From contig NZ_VOBR01000016.1 in NCBI RefSeq assembly GCF_007845675.1, forward strand, positions 62,001 to 126,000: a stretch of 64,000 nucleotides of DNA, written 5' to 3'. Below the pieces are notes generated by a model. It was given only the letters and a program-made list of their open reading frames with translations. It searched no databases and had not been told where the DNA came from. This document shows positions 58,812-64,000 of this stretch, in pieces; position 1 is the first letter of the stretch, and each line of letters opens with the position of its first letter. The stretch comes from Lentzea tibetensis (lineage in GTDB: Bacteria > Actinomycetota > Actinomycetes > Mycobacteriales > Pseudonocardiaceae). The translations under genes and the position numbers were made by a program.

Positions 58812-60923
58812 ATGCCGAACCCAAGCCGAAGACCGGAATTCACGCCGCGCCCAGACCTCGTCCGCGCGCGGGTCGCGCTCGCGCGCAAGTGGACCTACCT
58901 GCTCATCGGCGTCGTCGTCGTTCCGCTGAGCAGGGAAGAGCTCGACCGCGAGCTGCGCGACCAGCTCGACCTGCTGTGCGACGCGCTCCACGCCGAACCG
59001 TTCGACCTGCGCCTGCTCGAGCAGGTGGGTGAACGGCTGGTCGCGCTCGGGTACGTCGGGCACGCCGGTCTGCGCTGCACCGCGGAGGTGCTCGGCAAGG
59101 GATTGCTCGCATTACCGGAATTCCAGCCGACCGATCGGTACGCCGAGCGGATCGTACTCGGAATCGGTGCGATGGCATGCGGTTTCGCCGACGCGAATTC
59201 CCGATCCATATTCGAGCAGCAGCAGAGCATGCAGATGTCGCTGCTGAAGGCCGTGCGCGACGCGAACTGGAGCCTCAAGCAGAGCGAGGCGCGCTTCGAC
59301 GAGGTCGCGACGTCGTCCACCAGCGGCATCATGATCGTCGACCTCAACGGGCGGCTGGTCAGGGCGAACGACGCCCTTGGCGACATACTCGGGTACGGCG
59401 CCGACGAGCTGGCCGGCATCGCGCTGCTCGACCTCGCCGCACCGGACTCGGCCGAGTTCCTGCGCGACGCCATGGCCGTGCTGCTCGACGGCGGCAAGGA
59501 CCGGGTCCGGCAGTCGCAGCGGATGCTGCGCAAGGACGGCGACGTCGCGCGGCTCACGCTGACCGCGTCGCTGCTGCGCGGTGAGGACGACGGGACGGGC
59601 CACTTCGTCGTGGTCGTGGAGGACGGCACGGAACTGGCCCTGTTGCAGGGCGAGCTCAACCGGCAGGCGCTGCACGACGTGCTCACCGGGCTGCCGAACC
59701 GGCAGTTCTTCAGCACCCAGCTGGAGACCGCGGTGCGGCGCGCCGACCCCGAGCACGGCGTCACGGTGTTCCACCTCGACATCGACGCGTTCGGCATGGT
59801 GTGCAACAGCCTCGGCGGACGGGTCGGCGAGCGGTTGCTCCAGCACGTCGCGCAGCGGCTGAAGTCCGTGCTGTCGCACGAGAAGGCCATGATCGCCCGG
59901 TTCGACGGCGACGAGTTCGGCATCCTGCTGGAGAACTCGGCCACCACGCCGGGCATCGCGACCATCATGAAGAACATCAACGAGGACCTCGCCGAACCGA
60001 CCTATGTGGACGGTCACGGCCTCGCGGTCTCGGTGAGCGCCGGCATCGTGGATCGGCCGGGTCCCGGACTCGAGCCCGCGGAGCTGTTGCGCGCGGCCGA
60101 CCTGACGTTGCGGCGCGCCAAGGTGGCCAGGCGCGGCCAGTGGGAGCAGTTCCACCACGCCCAGGACGCGGAGGACCGGCGCGACCACGCGCTGGCCGTC
60201 GTCATGCCGGGAGCGTGGGAGCACGGCGAGATCGGCGTGCGGTACCGGCCGATCGCGCACATCGAGACCGGCTCGCTGACGGGCGTCGAGGCGTCGCTGC
60301 GCTGGGACCGGCCCGGCATCGCGCCGCTGAACCACGACCGGTGCGCGGCGCTGGCCGAGGAGACCGGCCTGATCCTGCCGCTCGGTGAGTGGCTGCTGCG
60401 CATCGTGAGCGGCCAGGCGGTGTGGTGGCGGCAGCGCGAGCAGTTCGACCGGCTGCTGGCCCTGCGGCTCACCCAGCACCAGTCGACCGACGCGGACCTG
60501 GTGTCACGCGTGGTCGGTGTGCTGGAGGAGACCGGGCTGAAGGCCGAGCACCTGATGATCAGCATGCCGGTCGGCGTGCTGCCGATCGCCGACGCGGCCG
60601 ACAACCTGACGGTGCTCGCGGACATGGGCGTCTACACGGTGCTCGACGACTTCGGGCTCGGCCCGCTGGACCTGCGGGCGGTCACGGACCTGCCGGTGAA
60701 GTCGGTGCGCGTGGCGCGCGGGCTGGTGGAGTCGCAGGCCCCGTACGTCACCGGGCTGATGCCGCTGGTGCGGGAGTCGGGCGTGACGATCGCGGTCGAC
60801 GGGATCGACAGCGCGGAGCAGGCCGAGTGGTGGCGTGCCGCGGGTGCGGACTTCGCGACCGGTGACTTCTACGGCACGGCGAGCACGCCCGGTGAGTTCG
60901 TGGAGAAGCTGGAACCCCGGTGA
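58812..60923 (+). CDS. PAS-GGDEF-EAL protein with degenerate EAL domain
   Basis: A 703-residue cytosolic signalling protein. An N-terminal helical region (1 to about 145) leads to a PAS domain (about 155-280), then GGDEF (about 290-440) and EAL-like (about 455-700) domains. The GGDEF signature reads D365-G-D-E-F369 with the first glycine replaced; this may reduce but need not abolish cyclase activity. The EAL signature is E493-A-S495, the EITES-equivalent strand reads MISMPVGV without its glutamate, and DDFGTG reads DDFGLG. Phosphodiesterase activity is therefore unlikely. It may make or sense c-di-GMP, which controls development in actinomycetes. Confidence 0.85.
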   Translation: MPNPSRRPEFTPRPDLVRARVALARKWTYLLIGVVVVPLSREELDRELRDQLDLLCDALHAEPFDLRLLEQVGERLVALGYVGHAGLRCTAEVLGKGLLALPEFQPTDRYAERIVLGIGAMACGFADANSRSIFEQQQSMQMSLLKAVRDANWSLKQSEARFDEVATSSTSGIMIVDLNGRLVRANDALGDILGYGADELAGIALLDLAAPDSAEFLRDAMAVLLDGGKDRVRQSQRMLRKDGDVARLTLTASLLRGEDDGTGHFVVVVEDGTELALLQGELNRQALHDVLTGLPNRQFFSTQLETAVRRADPEHGVTVFHLDIDAFGMVCNSLGGRVGERLLQHVAQRLKSVLSHEKAMIARFDGDEFGILLENSATTPGIATIMKNINEDLAEPTYVDGHGLAVSVSAGIVDRPGPGLEPAELLRAADLTLRRAKVARRGQWEQFHHAQDAEDRRDHALAVVMPGAWEHGEIGVRYRPIAHIETGSLTGVEASLRWDRPGIAPLNHDRCAALAEETGLILPLGEWLLRIVSGQAVWWRQREQFDRLLALRLTQHQSTDADLVSRVVGVLEETGLKAEHLMISMPVGVLPIADAADNLTVLADMGVYTVLDDFGLGPLDLRAVTDLPVKSVRVARGLVESQAPYVTGLMPLVRESGVTIAVDGIDSAEQAEWWRAAGADFATGDFYGTASTPGEFVEKLEPR

Positions 60924-60955
60924 CCGGACGGGGTCGGGGTCATCGTCCGGCCACC
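60919..60955. terminator. Hairpin between convergent genes
   Basis: CCGGACG (60924-60930) pairs with CGTCCGG (60944-60950), extended by GGTG and CACC outside. It lies between the GGDEF/EAL gene stop and the chitinase gene stop, so it can serve both. Confidence 0.6.
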
Positions 60956-60968
60956 GGAGGAGTTGTGA

Positions 60969-61925
60969 TCAGCCCGTGAACTTGGTCAGGGCCTTGGTGA
61001 ACTCGTAAGAGGCCTGCGGGATGCCGCTGCAGTCGCTGCCCGAACCGCTGCAGCCGCCGCGGTCCCGGTTCACGGCCCAGAACGACACGCGGGCGAGGTG
61101 CTTGGTGTTCGCCCAGCCGACGATGTCGCGGAAGTTCTGCGGCGTCACCGTCTCGTTGGTGTCGGTCTTGCCGTTCATCGAGGACAGGCCGCTGCGCCGG
61201 TACGCGGCGTCGTCGGTCAGCCCGAACGTCGACTTCACGTGGTTCTTGAGGCCGTCCACCGCGCTCTTGGTGTACGCGAACATGTCGCCGCCGTTGCCGA
61301 AGTCGAACGGCATGACCGCCCACACGTCGATCGGCGTGCCGAGTTCCTTGGCGCGCGTCACGAGCCGCTTGCCCCAGGTGTTGGGGCCGGTGCGCTCGGT
61401 CGGCATGGTGATGACCGTCCGCACGCCGGGGTTGTTCGTCTTGATGATCTTCAGGGCGCCGAGCACGCGGTCCTGCGTCGTCGCGTTCTCGAACTCCTGG
61501 GCCTCGATGTCGATGTCGATGGCCTTGAGCTGGTAGGCGTTGATCACCTTCTGGTACGCGCCCGCGAGAGCCGCGGGTGACGAGCAGAACTGGCCGAGCT
61601 TCTTGCCGGACCAGCCGCCGAACGACGGCACGATGTCGCCGCCCGCCGCGCGGATGTTCTTGATCAGGGTCGCGTCGGCGCCGGTGAGCGACCGGCTGCC
61701 GTCCCACGCCGGGTTGCAGCCGCCGTCGGACAGGATGAACGCGAGGGTGAAGGCCTTGATCCCGGTCTGGTTCATCACGGTCACGCCGTTCGGCTTGTTG
61801 CCCCACTGGTACAGGTAGGGGGCCGCCAGGACGGGGTTGACCGCGGCTTGGGCGGGTGCTGGCGTGACGGTCGCGACACATGCCGCCGCGACCACACCGA
61901 CGAGGAACCGCCGCACGGGCTTCAT
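60969..61925 (-). CDS. Secreted GH18 chitinase (chitinase C / ChiD-like)
   Basis: A 318-residue exported glycosidase. The signal peptide ends TPAPAQAAVN (about residue 28). The GH18 core has SFGGWSGKKLG (the SxGG motif) and the catalytic DxxDxDxE-type stretch with D137, D139 and E141. Downstream are AVMPFDFGNGG (substrate-binding M-x-Y/F-D) and VSFWAVNRDRGG. There is no separate chitin-binding domain. The ATG at 61925 follows GGAGG. A DasR-type operator lies 69 bases upstream, so it is likely induced by GlcNAc or chitosaccharides. Confidence 0.9.
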   Translation of the reverse strand: MKPVRRFLVGVVAAACVATVTPAPAQAAVNPVLAAPYLYQWGNKPNGVTVMNQTGIKAFTLAFILSDGGCNPAWDGSRSLTGADATLIKNIRAAGGDIVPSFGGWSGKKLGQFCSSPAALAGAYQKVINAYQLKAIDIDIEAQEFENATTQDRVLGALKIIKTNNPGVRTVITMPTERTGPNTWGKRLVTRAKELGTPIDVWAVMPFDFGNGGDMFAYTKSAVDGLKNHVKSTFGLTDDAAYRRSGLSSMNGKTDTNETVTPQNFRDIVGWANTKHLARVSFWAVNRDRGGCSGSGSDCSGIPQASYEFTKALTKFTG

Positions 61926-61993
61926 CAGTCCTCCATGACTCGAATCGTCCAGGGCGGCGGCGCTGGCGGTGAGAGGGCTCACACTCCACTAAA

Positions 61994-62009
61994 AGTGGAC
62001 TAGACCACT
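61994..62009. promoter_or_regulatory. DasR-responsive element (dre) upstream of the chitinase
   Basis: AGTGGACTAGACCACT matches the DasR consensus A(C/G)TGGTCTAGACCA(C/G)T at 15 of 16 positions and is nearly palindromic. It lies between the chitinase start and the divergent helicase gene, where DasR would repress chitinase when GlcNAc-6-P is absent. Confidence 0.8.
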
Positions 62010-62100
62010 ACCAACTGTCAAGAAGGTAGTCGAAAGACGCATGTGGTGGCGCGCGGCGGGCGTCACGGAACATGTCAGGGGTGCGTGGTGGAATCCATGC

Positions 62101-64000
62101 ATGCGCCAGGCCCCCCTCCTCGTACGCCGGACGCCGGAACCCCGGCCCCGGCCCGAGTGGGACGCCGCTGGCAGGGCGGTGTTCGACCACGCAGGCGGCC
62201 CGTTGCGGGTGCTGGGCGGGCCGGGGACGGGCAAGTCGACGCTGCTCGCCGAGCTGGCCGCGCACCAGGTGCTCGAGCACGGGGCGGACCCGGAGAGCGT
62301 GCTGGTGCTGACCGCGAACCGGCGCGCGTCGGTCGAGATGCGAGCGCACATCACCCGGCTGCTCACCGGCAAGATGCGCACGATCCGCGAGCCGCTGGTG
62401 CGCACGGTGCACTCGTACGCGTTCGCGGTCCTGCGCAACCAGGCCGTGCTGCGCGAGGAGCCGTCGCCGCGGCTGCTGTCCGGTCCCGAGCAGGACGCGA
62501 TGGTCCGCGACCTGCTGGCGGGCAACGTCGAGGACGGCGCGCTGGACTGGCCCGAGCGGCTGCGGCCCGCCCTGGAGCTGCCCGGCTTCGCGGCGGAGGT
62601 GCGCGACCTGCTGCTGCGCGCGTCCGAACGCGGGCTGGGGCCGGAGGACCTGATCGCGCTGGGCCGCAGGCACGGCAGGGACGAGTGGATCGCCGCCGGC
62701 CTGTTCGGCAGGCAGTACGAGGAGATCACCCTGCTGGCAGGCCGGTACGACCTGTCGCCGTCGCTGGACGCGGCCGAGCTCGTCAGCAGCGCCCTGCTCG
62801 CGTTCGACACCGACGACGAGCTGCTGGCGCACGAGCAGGTGCGGGTGCGGCACCTGTACGTCGACGACGCGCAGCACCTCGACCCGCAGCAGTTCCAGCT
62901 GATCCGCAGGCTGGGTGGCGCGGCGGAGCGGTTCGTCGTGACCGGCGACCCGGACCAGGCGGTGTTCTCGTTCCGCGGCGCGGATCCCTCGCTGCTGCAG
63001 GACTTCGAGGCGACGACGGTGGTGCTGTCGCAGGGGTACCGGATGCCGCCCGAGGTGCGGGACGCGGTGGCGCGGCTCGCCGGGCGGTTGCCCGGTGCGT
63101 CGCCCGCCCGGCACGTGGTGCCCTGCGACGGCACCGGTGTGGTGCAGGTGCGGCTGCTCGCGTCGGCCGCGCAGGAGGCGAGCTGGGTGGCGGACCAGCT
63201 GCGGCGCGCGCATCTCGTGGACGAGGTGCCGTGGTCGCAGATGGCGGTGCTCGTGCGGTCGACGTCGCGGGAACTGCCCGTGCTGCAACGGGCTCTGCTC
63301 GCCGCCGGCGTGCCGGTCGCGGTGCCGTCGGACGAGCTGCCGCTGGCGCAGCAGCCCGCGGTGCGTCCGCTGCTGGCGTTGCTGCGCGCCGCGGCCGTGC
63401 CGGGCAGCCTCGACGAGGACTCGGCGGCGATGCTGCTGTCGTCCGCGCTGGGTGGCGCGGACCCGTTGGCGCTGCGGCGGTTGCGGCGCGGGCTGCGGCG
63501 GCTGGAGATGGCCGCGGGCGGTGACCGGTCGAGTGGGCAGCTGATCGTCGACGTGATCGAGGAGGGCGACCGGCTGGCCGCTCTCGAGGACGTGGAGTCG
63601 TTGCCCGCGCGGCGGATCGCGGCGCTGCTGAAGGTCGCGCGCGAGACGATCGCCAAGGGCCGCACGGTCGAGCAGGTGCTGTGGGAGCTGTGGACGGCCA
63701 GCGGGCTGCAGGACCGCTGGGTGAACCAGTCGGGGCGGCGCGGCACGACCGGCATGCAGGCCGACCGCGACCTCGACGCGATCGTCGGGCTGTTCGAATC
63801 GGCCGCGAAGTACGTCGACCGGCTGCCCGGCTCGGGTGTCGCCGGGTTCGCGGACTACCTCGCGGCGCAGCAGTTCGTGGGCGACAGCCTGGCCGCGTCG
63901 GCACCCGTCGGCGAGGCCGTCGCGGTGCTGACGGCGCACGCGGCCGCCGGTCGCGAGTGGACGGTCGTCGCGGTGCCCGGTGTGCAGGAGGGCAGCTGGC
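62101..64000 (+). CDS. UvrD/RecB-type ATP-dependent DNA helicase (partial, 3' end outside window)
   Basis: The frame is open to the window end, giving about 633 residues. It contains Walker A GGPGTGKST (about residues 38-46), VLTANRRASVEMRAHI (motif Ia), HLYVDDAQHLDPQQF (motif II, DDAQ for DExQ), VTGDPDQAVFSFRGAD (motif III), SQGYRMPPEV (motif IV) and, at the end, VAVLTAHAAAGREW (motif V start). By character and neighbours it corresponds to the Rv3202c-type helicase, which sits near Rv3203-Rv3206c. ATG 62101 is used; an in-frame ATG at 62041 exists. Likely DNA repair. Confidence 0.9.
   Translation, partial: MRQAPLLVRRTPEPRPRPEWDAAGRAVFDHAGGPLRVLGGPGTGKSTLLAELAAHQVLEHGADPESVLVLTANRRASVEMRAHITRLLTGKMRTIREPLVRTVHSYAFAVLRNQAVLREEPSPRLLSGPEQDAMVRDLLAGNVEDGALDWPERLRPALELPGFAAEVRDLLLRASERGLGPEDLIALGRRHGRDEWIAAGLFGRQYEEITLLAGRYDLSPSLDAAELVSSALLAFDTDDELLAHEQVRVRHLYVDDAQHLDPQQFQLIRRLGGAAERFVVTGDPDQAVFSFRGADPSLLQDFEATTVVLSQGYRMPPEVRDAVARLAGRLPGASPARHVVPCDGTGVVQVRLLASAAQEASWVADQLRRAHLVDEVPWSQMAVLVRSTSRELPVLQRALLAAGVPVAVPSDELPLAQQPAVRPLLALLRAAAVPGSLDEDSAAMLLSSALGGADPLALRRLRRGLRRLEMAAGGDRSSGQLIVDVIEEGDRLAALEDVESLPARRIAALLKVARETIAKGRTVEQVLWELWTASGLQDRWVNQSGRRGTTGMQADRDLDAIVGLFESAAKYVDRLPGSGVAGFADYLAAQQFVGDSLAASAPVGEAVAVLTAHAAAGREWTVVAVPGVQEGSW

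Noticed and set aside
1-64000. CRISPR array, rRNA or tRNA operon, prophage, insertion sequence
   Set aside because: No evenly spaced short repeats, no RNA gene signatures, no integrase or transposase motifs and no terminal inverted repeats with target duplications were seen.

Overview
The window is high-GC DNA with dense, often overlapping genes, many GTG starts, several apparently leaderless genes and the gene content of a filamentous actinomycete. LpqY-SugABC, an NnaR-type nitrate regulator, a DasR-type chitinase operator, an SAV2177-type methyltransferase and F420-type reductases all fit. A member of the Pseudonocardiales (Lentzea/Saccharothrix/Amycolatopsis-like) is the best guess, but nothing here proves the genus.

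Layout. 1-3966: a group of biosynthetic and membrane genes (methyltransferase end, flippase-like protein, creatininase-family hydrolase, medium-chain dehydrogenase, CDP-alcohol phosphotransferase, DoxX) that looks like an undescribed envelope or cofactor pathway. 3980-7240: a large secreted subtilisin. 8088-12325: a trehalose-type ABC importer (lpqY-sugA-sugB-sugC) closed by a strong terminator. 12599-13486: a lone short-chain dehydrogenase. 13490-19679: a plastic stretch with an AbiE toxin-antitoxin pair behind a large palindrome, 1.3 kb of non-coding GC-rich repeats, a metallophosphoesterase/ParB-like pair, and a wrecked beta-propeller gene carrying a pentanucleotide repeat in its signal-peptide region. 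19713-25050: two DUF2332 paralogues, a deazaflavin-type reductase, a corA operon followed by two very small related membrane proteins, a MaoC-like protein and a NUDIX hydrolase.

25193-41859 is mostly housekeeping: PH-domain and PHP proteins, MarC, an ArsC-like protein, a RecB-type nuclease, rhlE with a beta-propeller protein, a ferritin-like protein, DUF3107, TetR regulators, an AurF-type oxygenase, a DUF3152 protease, moeZ and a TIGR02569 protein. Much of it matches, from memory, the Mycobacterium tuberculosis Rv3205c-Rv3212 neighbourhood. The remaining partners of that neighbourhood, an alkyltransferase-like protein (55065-55388) and a UvrD-type helicase (from 62101), lie about 13 and 20 kb further on. 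The separation is filled by a complete nitrate assimilation cluster (41976-51477: nasC-nasB-narK-nirB-nirD-nnaR-chelatase), a second large subtilisin, a P450/lipase pair, an SAV2177-type methyltransferase, a degenerate GGDEF/EAL protein and a GH18 chitinase under a near-perfect DasR site.

Within the nitrate cluster the logic is clear. NarK imports nitrate, NasC/NasB reduce it to nitrite, NirBD reduce nitrite to ammonium, a sirohydrochlorin chelatase supports the siroheme NirB needs, and NnaR (a HemD-like domain fused to a winged helix) is placed to control the set. No rRNA, tRNA, CRISPR array, prophage or intact insertion sequence was recognised.
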